Of a DNA stretch of 64,000 bases, positions 43,635-52,699 are shown one piece after another. The stretch's first letter is position 1; each line of letters begins with the position of its first letter. The stretch covers positions 1,203,214-1,267,213 of the forward strand of contig NZ_FOXS01000002.1 of the NCBI RefSeq assembly GCF_900115775.1, given 5' to 3'. Both the position numbers and the translations under genes were made by a program. The notes beneath the pieces are model-generated. The model saw only the letters and a list, made by a program, of their open reading frames with translations, did no database searches and was not told the DNA's origin. The stretch comes from Hymenobacter arizonensis (lineage in GTDB: Bacteria; Bacteroidota; Bacteroidia; Cytophagales; Hymenobacteraceae).

Positions 43635-43865
43635 CTATTTATCTGGCGCGGACATCTGAGCAGCTTCTGCCGAGTCGGCTGGGTCTACGGTTACGCCCCG
43701 CAGCCCTTCCGCTTCGCGGTTGGCACGGGTGGTAGGCCGAGGCGTTTCCACCTTCGGCCCAAACTTCTGAGTAACGGCCCGGTAGCCCAGGTTATAGAAC
43801 AGCTTCGCTACCACGATGAACACGACAATGAACAGAAGCCAGCGAAAAGGATTTTTACCAAGCAT
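43635..43865 (-). CDS. Small single-pass membrane protein, 76 residues
   Basis: One N-terminal hydrophobic helix (FRWLLFIVVFIVVAKLFYNL, residues 7-26) followed by a basic and then acidic tail (TTRANREAEGLRG ... DSAEAAQMS). No family recognised. It lies 59 nt after the ABC exporter on the same strand and 88 nt before the 163-residue membrane protein, so is probably part of the same transcript. Codon use resembles its neighbours, which supports a real gene. Confidence 0.6.
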   Translation of the reverse strand: MLGKNPFRWLLFIVVFIVVAKLFYNLGYRAVTQKFGPKVETPRPTTRANREAEGLRGVTVDPADSAEAAQMSAPDK

Positions 43866-43924
43866 GATTGCAACGCAATGAAGTAGAAAACGCCAACCGG
43901 TGCCGGCTGGTCAATTAATAACGG

Positions 43925-45769
43925 CTAAACCAACGCGGCGTTGGTCTGCATGGAGCTGAGGCGCTGATAAACACCGCCCTGGCGCCGCACCAGCTCGTCG
44001 TGGGTGCCACGCTCAACGATGCGCCCGTGCTGCAGCACCACAATCTCATCGGCGTGCTGCACGGTGCTTAGGCGGTGGGCAATCACGAGTGAGGTGCGGT
44101 TTTGCATCAGCCGCTGCAGGGCCTCCTGCACGAGCTTCTCGCTTTCGGTGTCGAGCGCCGAGGTGGCTTCGTCCAAAATCAGTATGGGTGGGTTGCGCAA
44201 AATGGCGCGGGCAATGCTGAGCCGCTGCCGCTGCCCGCCCGAGAGGCGCGAGCCCCGGTCGCCAATCACCGTTTGGTAGCCCTCGGGGCTGGCCACGATG
44301 AATTCGTGGGCGTTGGCAATCTTGGCAGCTTCGATTACTTCGGCTTCGGTAGCCTGGGTATTGAAGCGGATGTTGTTGAAAATGGAGTCGTTGAACAGGA
44401 TGCTTTCCTGCGTCACGATGCCCATTTGGTCGCGCACCGAGTGCAGGGTGCAGGCCCGGAGGTCGTGCCCGTCAATCAGGATTTGGCCGGCGCTGGGGTC
44501 GTAAAAACGGGGCAGCAGGTCGGCCAGCGTGCTTTTGCCGCCGCCACTGGAGCCCACCAACGCCACCGTGCTGCCCTTGCGGATTTTCAGGTTTACATCG
44601 AATAGCACCGGGGTTTCGCCGTAGCTGAACTGCAGGTTCTGAAACTCAATCTCGTGTTCGAACGGCGGCAGCACGGCCGCATCGGGCTGGTCGCGAATGG
44701 CCGGCTCGGTATCGATTATGCTCAGCACCCGCTCGCCCGCCACTAGCCCGCGCTGGATGTTTCCGAATGAGGACGACAAGGCCTTGGCGGGCGTCAGCAC
44801 CTGCGAAAACAGGATGATGTAACCGATAAATTTGGCCGCCGTCAGGTCCGACTGCCCACCCAGCACCATCACCCCGCCAAAATAAAGCAGGCCTGCCACC
44901 ACGGTCACCCCCGCAAACTCGGAGAAGGGCGAGGCCAAATCCCGCGTGTTGTCGATGCTGCGCGAGGTGCGGGCGTACTGGTCGTTCTGGTCCATAAACT
45001 TGCCCAGAATGTACTTCTGCGCATTAAACGCCTTGATGACGCGCACCCCGCCCAGGGTTTCGTCAATCACCGACAGCATCGTGCCCAGCGTTTTCTGGCT
45101 TTGCTTGGCCTGCCGCCGTAGCCGCTTAGACACGGTGGCAATGATGCCTCCCGAAATAGGCAGCAAAAGCAGCGAAAACAGCGTGAGCTGAGTCGACATC
45201 GTGAACAGTACCACGAAGTAAAAAACAATGGTCAGCGGGTCACGGATGACGCCGGTAAGGGTATTCACTACCGAGGTTTCCACTTCCTGCACGTCGTTGG
45301 TGAAGCGCGACATCAGGTCGCCCTTGCGCTCGCCGCTGAAGAAGCTGAGCGGCAACTGCAAAATGCGTTGGTACAAGTCGAGGCGCAGCCCCCGGATTAC
45401 CCGTGCTCGCACCCGCGCTATCAGCCGCAGGCTGAGATAGCGAAACAGGTTGCTGAAAAACACCGACGCCACCACCACAAGGCACACAAACGTGAGCGCC
45501 CCTATGCGGCCGTGCTCGGCGATAATCTGACCAAAGTAGTATTTGAACGCACCCGTGACGTACGCTATGCTGAGCGCAAATGCAGGCATGGCCGTGGGTG
45601 CATCGGCCACTGTGGCCTTGGTGGTGTCAAACAGCACGTCCAGCAGCGGAATGATGAGCGTGAAGTTGCCGATGCTGAAGAAAATAGTCAGCAGCGTATA
45701 TACCAGGTACAGCGGCAGAAAATCGGCGATGGGCCGCGCGTACTGGAGTATGCGGAGGTAGGTTTTCAT
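43925..45769 (-). CDS. ABC exporter, MsbA-like (fused membrane and ATPase domains)
   Basis: A 614-residue half-transporter. Six membrane helices fill residues about 15-320; the nucleotide-binding domain (about 370-605) has Walker A VGSSGGGKSTLADLLPRFYD, signature LSGGQRQRLSIARA, Walker B ILILDEATSALDTE and the switch His in VIAHRLSTVQHAD. MsbA homologues flip lipid A-core or other lipids across the inner membrane using ATP. Its neighbours (gmhA, PagL-like deacylase, Wzi-like protein) make lipopolysaccharide or lipid export plausible, though drug or peptide exporters share this layout. Starts 22 nt after the preceding small gene. Confidence 0.9.
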   Translation of the reverse strand: MKTYLRILQYARPIADFLPLYLVYTLLTIFFSIGNFTLIIPLLDVLFDTTKATVADAPTAMPAFALSIAYVTGAFKYYFGQIIAEHGRIGALTFVCLVVVASVFFSNLFRYLSLRLIARVRARVIRGLRLDLYQRILQLPLSFFSGERKGDLMSRFTNDVQEVETSVVNTLTGVIRDPLTIVFYFVVLFTMSTQLTLFSLLLLPISGGIIATVSKRLRRQAKQSQKTLGTMLSVIDETLGGVRVIKAFNAQKYILGKFMDQNDQYARTSRSIDNTRDLASPFSEFAGVTVVAGLLYFGGVMVLGGQSDLTAAKFIGYIILFSQVLTPAKALSSSFGNIQRGLVAGERVLSIIDTEPAIRDQPDAAVLPPFEHEIEFQNLQFSYGETPVLFDVNLKIRKGSTVALVGSSGGGKSTLADLLPRFYDPSAGQILIDGHDLRACTLHSVRDQMGIVTQESILFNDSIFNNIRFNTQATEAEVIEAAKIANAHEFIVASPEGYQTVIGDRGSRLSGGQRQRLSIARAILRNPPILILDEATSALDTESEKLVQEALQRLMQNRTSLVIAHRLSTVQHADEIVVLQHGRIVERGTHDELVRRQGGVYQRLSSMQTNAALV

Positions 45770-45791
45770 TTATGAAGCGCTTCGAGCGACT

Positions 45792-46142
45792 TTAAGAACG
45801 CCGAAACTCGGCTATTACTTCAATCGGCCCTTCAATATGCTGATTGAAAACGGCCAGCTCTTCCGCAGGCACCCATAGCTCATCGTGCTGTTGGTCGCCC
45901 ACGTTCTGAACCGGAAACTGCTTCAGGTACTCCGCATCCACAGCAAAGCGAACCACATATCCCACACCGTAATAAGGTACATTCCAGTCGCGGCTGATTT
46001 GGGTAGCATATTCCTCGTTCAGCACTGGATAAAAGATGGGTTGCTCTGGCAGGCGCGGTGGAAAAGCTTTCCAGGCCAGTGCGGCAATCAGGTCCAGCTC
46101 CTGCTGATTAACGGGGCGGTATAGAAGAGTGGTCGCAACCAT
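45792..46142 (-). CDS. Small conserved protein (family sometimes labelled ADP-ribosylation/crystallin J1)
   Basis: A 116-residue cytoplasmic protein. LYRPVNQQELDLIAALAWKA, FPPRLPEQPIFYPVLNEEYA, WNVPYYGVGYVVRF and ELWVPAEELAVFNQHIEGPI are, as I recall them, the conserved blocks of a small family found in Bacteroidota and other bacteria that databases label with the crystallin J1 name although it lacks that enzyme's size and metal motifs. Function unknown. ATG 46142 gives the conserved start; 43 more upstream codons are open but overlap the previous gene. It begins 5 nt after the Wzi-like gene ends and is followed 22 nt later by the ABC exporter. Confidence 0.7.
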   Translation of the reverse strand: MVATTLLYRPVNQQELDLIAALAWKAFPPRLPEQPIFYPVLNEEYATQISRDWNVPYYGVGYVVRFAVDAEYLKQFPVQNVGDQQHDELWVPAEELAVFNQHIEGPIEVIAEFRRS

Positions 46143-46146
46143 GTGT

Positions 46147-48081
46147 TTAAAATTCGTGCAAGCGCTGCGCGATGTTCCAGCGCAAGGCCAGCGAAGCAAA
46201 TACCTCGTTGCCATTGCGGTCCGACGTGAGGGTGTAAGTCTGGTTGCGGCCAATGAGTTTGGCATCAACAAACAGGTTCAGGCGCGGCTGGTAGGTAGCC
46301 GTGAAGTCGGCGTGCAACAGGCGGCTTTTGTTGCCCTGGGCCGTGCGGTTGCCGAATTCACTCACGCGAGTATTGTACGATTTGAGCACGTTGCCGCCGA
46401 AGTTCTGCAGGTTAACATCGGCATTGTTCAGGTCCAAGCCTTGGTGCGAGTAGAAAGCCTTGCCCACCAGCATCAGGCGGGGGAGGGGCTGGTAGCTGAG
46501 CACGCCCAGGATTTCGGCTACGTTGGCGCCCATGGGGTGGGCCAGCGGCTGCTGGTAGTGCTGGTAGTTGGTGTAAATGTCCTCGTGCTGGTACATGAAC
46601 GGGCGGATGTAGTTGAACTCCACCTGCAAGTCAACGTTGCGCAAGCCGGCCACGTCAATGTACTTGGCGCCTAACTGGGCCGCTTGTTTGTTAGCCCACC
46701 AGCCGTTACGGGCGCGTATCTCGCTCAGCTTAAATTCATCGAGTACCACCTGTCCGTAGAGCTGCGCGGTGTGGAGAATGTTCCATTTGAAGTCCAGACC
46801 CAGAATGGCGTTGTCGGGCGAGCCCACATTCTGCTCGATGGCCCGGTAGAAGATAAGCGGGTTCAGGTACTGCAGCTCGAAGCCCCCACGCCCGGCGCTG
46901 CCGCCCAAAATGGTGCTTTCAAACACGCCGATGTTGAGGTTAGGCGTCACGTCGAAGCTGAGGTGGTGCATCGCCATGTACTTTTTAGGGTACACTTGGT
47001 CTTCGTTTCTGCGCTCGGCGGTTAGCTCAGAAAACAGGTTTTGGTAGTTAAACTTCCAGATGCGGGTATTAATCTTCAGGAAGAAGTAGGGCGCGCTATA
47101 GTCCGAGAGAATAAGCGAGCGGTAGCCATTGCCAATGAAGTTGCGGTCGTGGGCCAGCTGCAGGTTGATGTGCTTGGTGGCCGCGTAGGTGATGCCACCC
47201 CGCGCTGTGAAAAAGTCGTACTGACTGCCGCCCACCGTCTTAAAGTACTTCCAATAGCCTTCGTGGGGCACCACCTGGTCGCGCTGAATCCGGTCTTGCA
47301 CGTACTGTGGCACCGCCATCTGGTTTTCGGCCAGAAACGTGTAGAAGCCCAGCCGCTGGTCAATGGTGCCTTCCAGCTGCACGCCGCGGGTGTTCACGTA
47401 GCGCAAGCCGTCGATTTTGTTGTCGCGGCCCGCCTGCAGCAGCAGCACCGGGTTCACGCGCAACGTGAAGTCCGGCGTGACGACGTGGTACAAGTCAGTC
47501 TGGTTGCGGTAGAAGTAGCTCAGAATGGGCCGCTCGCTCTTGTTAGCTTCCGCACCGTACTCAGAGTTAGCCCAGTTGTCTTTCAGCAAATACTGCGCGT
47601 TAAAGCGGTCGGCGCGGGAGAGGCTGCCGTTGCCGTAAGCCTGCGTGCTGTCCGGCGATAGCATGCGCTCGGCTAGGTGGGCTACGCCAATGCGGCTGTA
47701 AGGCCGCACGCTGGTGTGCGGGTCGTGTAGCGAGTCGGAGCCGAACTTGATGGCGTAGCGGTCAATCAGGCGGTAGGTGTCCTGGTCAAGAGGCACGTAG
47801 TTGGCGCCTTGGGTGGCTTCTACTCTGTTGCCTGACGCGCTACGCTGCCGCTTAGCGCTAGTGCGCACCGTCTTTTCGCGCAAGGGCCGTTCGCGTGCCG
47901 CTTTGCTGCGCGTAGGGGGGAGGCTGTCCAGCGGCTGGTCGAAAATCAGCCAGGGCGATTTCTCCTCTTGGGTCGGTGTGGTAGGGGTAGCCGGTTCTGC
48001 GGGGGGCGTGGGCGCCGTTTGGGCGGCCAAAGGGCCAGCCAGTAGCCCTATGGCAGAAATCAGAAGCAGAGCTTTATGCAT
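46147..48081 (-). CDS. Wzi/RemB-like outer-membrane protein
   Basis: A 644-residue protein with signal peptide (KALLLISAIGLLAGPLAAQ, 3-21), a Pro/Thr-rich and basic linker to about residue 100, then a long barrel of alternating strands: RVNPVLLLQAGRDN, RGVQLEGTIDQRLGFYTFLAEN, INLQLAHDRNFIGNGYRSLIL, GRGGFELQYLNPLIFYRAIEQ and GQVVLDEFKLSEI. These are features of the capsule-assembly Wzi family, which in Bacteroidota includes the gliding-linked RemB proteins. Wzi binds exported polysaccharide at the surface in E. coli; no capsule genes adjoin here. First gene of the - strand envelope run; the next gene starts 5 nt after it. Confidence 0.75.
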   Translation of the reverse strand: MHKALLLISAIGLLAGPLAAQTAPTPPAEPATPTTPTQEEKSPWLIFDQPLDSLPPTRSKAARERPLREKTVRTSAKRQRSASGNRVEATQGANYVPLDQDTYRLIDRYAIKFGSDSLHDPHTSVRPYSRIGVAHLAERMLSPDSTQAYGNGSLSRADRFNAQYLLKDNWANSEYGAEANKSERPILSYFYRNQTDLYHVVTPDFTLRVNPVLLLQAGRDNKIDGLRYVNTRGVQLEGTIDQRLGFYTFLAENQMAVPQYVQDRIQRDQVVPHEGYWKYFKTVGGSQYDFFTARGGITYAATKHINLQLAHDRNFIGNGYRSLILSDYSAPYFFLKINTRIWKFNYQNLFSELTAERRNEDQVYPKKYMAMHHLSFDVTPNLNIGVFESTILGGSAGRGGFELQYLNPLIFYRAIEQNVGSPDNAILGLDFKWNILHTAQLYGQVVLDEFKLSEIRARNGWWANKQAAQLGAKYIDVAGLRNVDLQVEFNYIRPFMYQHEDIYTNYQHYQQPLAHPMGANVAEILGVLSYQPLPRLMLVGKAFYSHQGLDLNNADVNLQNFGGNVLKSYNTRVSEFGNRTAQGNKSRLLHADFTATYQPRLNLFVDAKLIGRNQTYTLTSDRNGNEVFASLALRWNIAQRLHEF

Positions 48082-48353
48082 AAATACAGATAGTCTTCCT
48101 AATAAAAGCGAAACGACGCAACCCGATAAAACTTAAGGGCGGCAATTTCTTAACAAACCTACGCAGCAAGCCGTTGGCATGAATAAGCACGGCCTCCGGC
48201 GTACCCCCTAACGGTCTCATTTGGCGTGGCCAGGGCAGTGGTCAGCACCGACGAATTCCCTCACCGTTTCTTGCCAGCCCCCGGTTTTCGTGCCAACTTC
48301 GGGGCTCCGGCCGGCTTTCCTTTCCCGCCTTCACCTTCCAACTTCTTTCCAGC

Positions 48354-49076
48354 ATGGCCAATACTCCACTTCCCTCTGCTTCGGCCAACGCCGCTGTGCC
48401 TCCCACCGCCTCGGATGCTCCGGACACGCTGGCCAACGTGCACGTGGTGTGCGCCGAGCCCAGCATTGCCAACCATTTCCTGGCCGAGCTGCGCGACAAA
48501 GAGGTGCAGAAAGACAGCCTCCGCTTCCGCCGCAACCTGCAGCGCCTGGGCGAAATCATTGCCTACCGCATCAGCCACCACCTCAGCTACACCGATAAAG
48601 TCATCCAGACGCCGTTGGCCGAAACCACCGGCAAACTGCTCCACGACTTTCCCATCCTAGCCACCGTGCTCCGCGCCGGTTTGCCCTTCCACCAAGGCTT
48701 CCTCAACTACTTCGACCAGTCGCCCAGCGCCTTCGTGGCCGCCTACCGCATCGAGGGCACGGCCCAGGTGCAGGTGCAGGTCGATTACCTCTCGGCTCCC
48801 AGCCTCGACGAGCGGGTGCTCATTCTGGCCGACCCCATGCTGGCCTCCGGCAAAAGCCTCGTGCAAACCTACCGGGCCATGCTGCGCTTCGGCACGCCGC
48901 GGCAGGTGCACATCGCCGCCGTCATCGCCTCGCCCGAGGGCCTGGCCTACGTGGCCCGCGAAATACCCGAAGCCAACCTCTGGGTAGCAGCCATCGACGA
49001 GCGGCTAAACGAACAAGCCTACATCGTCCCCGGCTTGGGCGATGCCGGCGACTTGTCCTACGGCAGCAAGCTGTAA
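48354..49076 (+). CDS. upp: Uracil phosphoribosyltransferase
   Basis: Salvages uracil to UMP with PRPP. The 240-residue protein carries ILADPMLASGKSLVQTYRA near residue 160, the PRPP-binding loop (the usual DPMLATG with Ser for Thr, as often in Bacteroidota), LATVLRAGLPFHQGFLNYFD earlier, and AYIVPGLGDAGDLSYG at the C-terminus, the uracil-binding signature of UPRT. The first 30 residues are an Ala/Pro-rich extension not needed for the fold; the true start might be later, but ATG 48354 is the only nearby ATG. Faces away from the Wzi-like gene. Confidence 0.94.
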   Translation: MANTPLPSASANAAVPPTASDAPDTLANVHVVCAEPSIANHFLAELRDKEVQKDSLRFRRNLQRLGEIIAYRISHHLSYTDKVIQTPLAETTGKLLHDFPILATVLRAGLPFHQGFLNYFDQSPSAFVAAYRIEGTAQVQVQVDYLSAPSLDERVLILADPMLASGKSLVQTYRAMLRFGTPRQVHIAAVIASPEGLAYVAREIPEANLWVAAIDERLNEQAYIVPGLGDAGDLSYGSKL

Positions 49077-49138
49077 CCCCGACGGCGCGGCGGGCCTGCT
49101 GGTATCGCAAAAATGAAAGGCCGGCTCCGTTATCGTGG

Positions 49139-49146
49139 TATCTTTG
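49139..49146 (+). promoter_or_regulatory. Promoter -7 box for the small membrane protein gene
   Basis: TATCTTTG matches TAnnTTTG exactly; transcription would begin near 49152, about 50 nt before the proposed start codon. A -33 element is not clear. Confidence 0.5.
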
Positions 49147-49203
49147 TGGGGCGCTTTTCGCAAGTAGTTTCCCACACTTCACAGCCTACCTTTTCAGTCT
49201 ACT

Positions 49204-49650
49204 TTGGTTCACCCCGCCTTAAAATTCGCATCTGTGTTCTTGCTGAGCACAGTTAAGTTTTTGGGTGGCCCGCTGGCCGGAGCTTCTATGGGCCTGAACT
49301 TCTGGGTAACTCTCGGGCTCACCGTGGGAGGCATGATGACCAGCGTAATTGTTTTCTCGGGCATTGGCCGCGTCTGGATGCGGCACCGCCAGAAGCAGCG
49401 TCGCCTGCGCCGCGAACCCATCTTCACCAAACGCTCCCGCAACATCATCAAGGTGTTCCGCAAGTTTGGGATGGGCGGCATCGCCTTCCTAACGCCCATT
49501 TTGCTTTCCCCCATTGGCGGCACGGTCATCGCCACCCTGCTGGGCGTGCCACGGCAGCGCATCCTGTTACACATGCTGTGGAGTGCGCTGTTCTGGGGCG
49601 GGGCGCTCACCTTCGCCAGCATCCACTTCGGCCATATGCTGAAGCACTAA
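49204..49650 (+). CDS. Small multi-pass membrane protein of unknown function
   Basis: A protein of up to 148 residues with three or four hydrophobic segments (about 6-28, 32-58, 90-112 and 118-140), split by a very basic loop (RHRQKQRRLRREPIFTKRS, about 59-78). GMGGIAFLTPILLSPIGGTV in the third segment, with its Pro and Gly residues, recalls small DedA- or Sm_multidrug_ex-like membrane proteins, but I cannot place it. The start is TTG 49204 or GTG 49234; there is no ATG. An exact TAnnTTTG box lies upstream, supporting a separate gene after upp. Confidence 0.65.
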   Translation: MVHPALKFASVFLLSTVKFLGGPLAGASMGLNFWVTLGLTVGGMMTSVIVFSGIGRVWMRHRQKQRRLRREPIFTKRSRNIIKVFRKFGMGGIAFLTPILLSPIGGTVIATLLGVPRQRILLHMLWSALFWGGALTFASIHFGHMLKH

Positions 49651-49670
49651 CTAGAGAATAACAAAAAGAA

Positions 49671-49770
49671 CGTCATGCCGAGCGCCGCCGAGGCATCTCG
49701 CGTGCAGCAGTAATCCATTCGATTAGATTACTACCCCGCGCAAGTAGCCTCGGCGGCGCTTGGCATGACG
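49671..49770. repeat. Long hairpin repeat, family B copy 3 (diverged)
   Basis: Arms CGTCATGCCGAGCGCCGCCG onward (49671-49702) and 49738-49770 are inverse complements with a few mismatches. It keeps GTCATGC.GAGCGC and GGCATCTCGCG of family B, but GCAGCGAAG is replaced by GCCGCCGAG in both arms. Confidence 0.85.
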
Positions 49771-49781
49771 TTTTGGAGGCG

Positions 49782-51194
49782 CTACCGCCGCTTCCGCGCC
49801 TTAATGGCTTTCACGCCGGGGTTCGAGCCCCCTTTCTTGCCCACGTTGGCCTTCGAGCCCTTGGTGCTCTTTTTCTGGCCCTCCTTAAAGGGCTTGCCAG
49901 TGCGCTTATCGATGGTCACGCCGGGCTTAATCCACTCTTTCTTTTCGTGGAAAGCGCCCTGGAATGTAGGGTCCAGCTTTTTGCGCCGCTCGTCTAGCTC
50001 GCGGCCCATCTTCTGCTGCTCCTCAAAAGGCGTTTCCTCTATCACCACCTCTTCGGGCAGCGGCAGCACCTCGATTTGCTGATTAATGAGTTGCTCGATT
50101 TCGCCGATGTGCACCATTTCCGCCTCGTTGGCGAAGGTGATGGCGGCCCCAATGTGCTGGGCCCGGCCCGTGCGCCCAATGCGGTGCACGTAATCGTCGT
50201 GCACAATCGGCACGTCAAAGTTGATAACGTGTGTCACCTGCGGCACATCGATGCCCCGTGCGGCCACGTCCGTTGCCACCATGTAGCGCACTTCGCCGGC
50301 CCGGAAAGCCTCCATGCTGTTGATGCGGGCGTTCTGGCCCTTGTTGCCGTGAATCACGCGCACCTCGCCAGCGGGCGCCTTGCGCTCCAGAAAGTGAGCC
50401 ACCTGGTCGGCGTGCTCCTTGGTGCGCGTAAACAGCAGCACCCGCGTCATAGTCTCCGCATCGCGGTACAGCAGGAAATTCAGTAGGTTGATTTTGGTGA
50501 GCAGGTTGGGGGCCTGGTACAGCGTCTGGGTCACCGTAGAGGCGGTTTTGGCCGGAGGGCTCACCTCCACGCGCACTGGAAACTCCAGAAACTCCTCGCT
50601 AAGCAGCGTCACTCGCTCCGGCATGGTGGCCGAAAACAGCACGTTCTGCCGCTTGCGGGGAATAATCTCCAGGATGCGCCGAATTTGGGGCATGAAGCCC
50701 ATATCCATCATCTTGTCGGCCTCATCCATCACGAAGGTCTTCAAGTCCCGAAGCACCAAAGCGCCTTTCAGGTAGATTTCCATCAACCGGCCCGGCGTAG
50801 CAATGAGCACGTCCACGCCCTCGGCAATGGTCTCAATTTGGGTTTTAGGCCCCAGGCCGCCGTAAATGGCAAAAATCCGCAGGTCGGTATTCACCGCCAG
50901 CGCCTTCAAATGCGTTTCTATTTGCATGGCCAGCTCGCGGGTAGGCGCCAGCACCAGGGCCCTGGGGTTGGTTCCCTGAGCATATTTTACCTTCATGAGC
51001 AGGGGCAAGCCGAAGGCCGCCGTTTTGCCGGTGCCAGTTTGGGCGATGCCCAGCACGTCGTGTCCGGCTAGGAGAAGCGGAATAGTCTGCTGCTGCACTG
51101 GCGTGGGCTCAGTAAAGCCGGCCTGGGCCACAGCTGAAAGCAGTTGTTTGTTAAGCTTAAAGTCGTCGAATGACGGGATAGTATTGGGTTCCAT
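49782..51194 (-). CDS. DEAD-box RNA helicase (RhlE-like)
   Basis: A 470-residue ATP-dependent RNA helicase. All core motifs are present: Q-motif TEPTPVQQQTIP, motif I AQTGTGKTAAFGLP, Ia VLAPTRELAMQI, GG and TPGRLME, motif II VMDEADKMMDMGF, motif III SATMP, then the second lobe with VIHGNKGQNARINSM, ATDVAARGIDVPQVTHVINF and HRIGRTGRA. The C-terminal 100 residues are basic and end in a Lys/Gly/Arg-rich tail (VKAIKARKRR) likely to bind RNA. Members act in ribosome assembly, RNA decay or cold adaptation; which one is not decidable. Flanked by two hairpin repeats. Confidence 0.95.
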   Translation of the reverse strand: MEPNTIPSFDDFKLNKQLLSAVAQAGFTEPTPVQQQTIPLLLAGHDVLGIAQTGTGKTAAFGLPLLMKVKYAQGTNPRALVLAPTRELAMQIETHLKALAVNTDLRIFAIYGGLGPKTQIETIAEGVDVLIATPGRLMEIYLKGALVLRDLKTFVMDEADKMMDMGFMPQIRRILEIIPRKRQNVLFSATMPERVTLLSEEFLEFPVRVEVSPPAKTASTVTQTLYQAPNLLTKINLLNFLLYRDAETMTRVLLFTRTKEHADQVAHFLERKAPAGEVRVIHGNKGQNARINSMEAFRAGEVRYMVATDVAARGIDVPQVTHVINFDVPIVHDDYVHRIGRTGRAQHIGAAITFANEAEMVHIGEIEQLINQQIEVLPLPEEVVIEETPFEEQQKMGRELDERRKKLDPTFQGAFHEKKEWIKPGVTIDKRTGKPFKEGQKKSTKGSKANVGKKGGSNPGVKAIKARKRR

Positions 51195-51223
51195 TCTACA
51201 AAGGTCGGAGTTTTGAAGCCGTT

Positions 51224-51327
51224 TGTCATCCTGAGCGGAGCGAAGGACCTTCCCACACTCGGGCCTTTAGTTATGATTTCCAGTTGAGTCAGCGGTGATA
51301 AGGTCCTTCGCTTCGCTGAGGATGACA
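51224..51327. repeat. Long hairpin repeat, family A copy 3
   Basis: Arms 51224-51251 (TGTCATCCTGAGCGGAGCGA onward) and 51300-51327 pair with two mismatches around a 48-nt loop. It lies between the helicase start and the tRNA-His promoter, 17 nt before the -33 element. Confidence 0.88.
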
Positions 51328-51343
51328 GATACACAGAACTTTT

Positions 51344-51375
51344 TTTGCCCAATCCCGCTTCCTTTTCTATCTTTG
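51344..51375 (+). promoter_or_regulatory. tRNA-His promoter
   Basis: TTTG ending at 51347 and TATCTTTG (51368-51375) are separated by 20 nt, matching the Bacteroidota consensus. The sequence after the box, CACCACCAAAAC, resembles that after the rRNA promoters near 63.2-63.5 kb. Confidence 0.75.
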
Positions 51376-51393
51376 CACCACCAAAACCAACAC

Positions 51394-51468
<75 letters not shown>

Positions 51469-51476
51469 CACTAATT

Positions 51477-51509
51477 AAGTCCCCGGAGTTTTCCGGGGAC
51501 TTTTTTTTT
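51477..51509 (+). terminator. Rho-independent terminator after tRNA-His
   Basis: AAGTCCCCGG pairs with CCGGGGACTT around AGTTTT, followed by a run of nine T. It begins 9 nt after the tRNA. Confidence 0.93.
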
Positions 51510-51619
51510 AATTGCCGAACGTTGTAGCAGGGATTGCGGCGCTTCAATGGGGTTCTGCTACCGAGCCGCCGGTTCTGCAATCTTCTGTTTACTTTGACAA
51601 AACCTTAACCAATAGTTAC

Positions 51620-52558
51620 ATGAGTCTTCTCGTCATCGGCAGCGTTGCATTCGACGCCATCGAAACGCCCTTCGGCAAAACCGACAAAATCATCGGCGGT
51701 GCCGCTACCTTCATCAGCCTCTCGGCTTCCTACTCGTTGAAGCCTGTGAAACTGGTGGCCGTGGTTGGCGAAGACTTCCCGCAGTCCGACATCATGCTCC
51801 TCGAAGAGCATGGCGTAGACGTAGAAGGCCTGCAAGTGAAGCAAGGCGAAAAGTCTTTCTTCTGGTCGGGCAAGTACTCGCAGGACCTGAACTCGCGCGA
51901 AACCCTCGTGACTGAGCTCAACGTGCTGGCCGATTTCGACCCCATCATTCCCGATAACTACCAGGACTGCAAATACCTCATGCTGGGCAACCTGGCCCCT
52001 CAGGTGCAGCGCCTCGTCATTCAGCGCCTCGTGAACCGTCCCAAGCTGATTGTGATGGACACCATGAACTTCTGGATGGACATTGCCCTGGAAGACCTCA
52101 TCGCCACCATCGAAATGGTAGACGTGCTCAGCATCAACGACGAGGAAGCCCGCCAGCTCAGCGGCGAATACTCGCTGGTGAAGGCAGCCAAGAAAATCAT
52201 GGGCATGGGCCCGAAGTTCCTCATCATCAAGAAAGGCGAGCACGGCGCCCTGCTCTTTCACAAAAACAAGGTGTTCTACGCCCCCGCACTGCCCCTGGAA
52301 GAAGTATTTGACCCCACCGGCGCCGGCGATACGTTCGCGGGCGGCTTCATCGGCCACCTTGCCGCTACCGACGACATCAGCTTCGAAAACATGAAGCGTG
52401 CCGTGATTCACGGTTCGGCCATGGCATCGTTCTGCGTCGAGAAATTTGGCACCGAGCGTCTGCTCAACCTCACCGACGAAGAGGTTGAAGCCCGCGAAGC
52501 CCAGTTTGCCGAGCTGGTGAAAGTGGTGCCAATGTCGGCTGTGGCCAACGTGGAGTAA
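51620..52558 (+). CDS. PfkB-family sugar/nucleoside kinase
   Basis: A 312-residue kinase of the ribokinase/PfkB family. SLLVIGSVAFDAIETPFG opens the fold, IIGGAATFISLSAS is signature 1, IIKKGEHGALLF lies in the ATP region, and VFDPTGAGDTFAGGFIGHLA (about residues 230-250) is signature 2 with the anion hole and catalytic Asp. The substrate may be a ribose, adenosine or other sugar moiety; adenosine-kinase-like proteins of this size are common in Bacteroidota. ATG 51620 is chosen because the upstream open frame crosses the promoter area (TTACTTTG at 51588-51595). It follows the tRNA-His terminator. Confidence 0.88.
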   Translation: MSLLVIGSVAFDAIETPFGKTDKIIGGAATFISLSASYSLKPVKLVAVVGEDFPQSDIMLLEEHGVDVEGLQVKQGEKSFFWSGKYSQDLNSRETLVTELNVLADFDPIIPDNYQDCKYLMLGNLAPQVQRLVIQRLVNRPKLIVMDTMNFWMDIALEDLIATIEMVDVLSINDEEARQLSGEYSLVKAAKKIMGMGPKFLIIKKGEHGALLFHKNKVFYAPALPLEEVFDPTGAGDTFAGGFIGHLAATDDISFENMKRAVIHGSAMASFCVEKFGTERLLNLTDEEVEAREAQFAELVKVVPMSAVANVE

Positions 52559-52583
52559 GTAGCGTAAAGAGGGCACGGTTTAG

Positions 52584-52625
52584 GAGTTAAAAGTTGGGAG
52601 CCAAAACGCTCTTCGCTTTTAACTC
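52584..52625. repeat. Short inverted repeat after the PfkB gene
   Basis: GAGTTAAAAG (52584-52593) and CTTTTAACTC (52616-52625) form a perfect 10-bp stem with a 22-nt loop, 25 nt past the stop codon. There is no T run, so it is not a standard terminator. Confidence 0.6.
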
Positions 52626-52699
52626 TGACCCGAAGAGGCAACCAAATGCTTGAAACAAGGGTAAAAACCTTGTCAGCCTTTCCCTCTGACGCCACTGCC

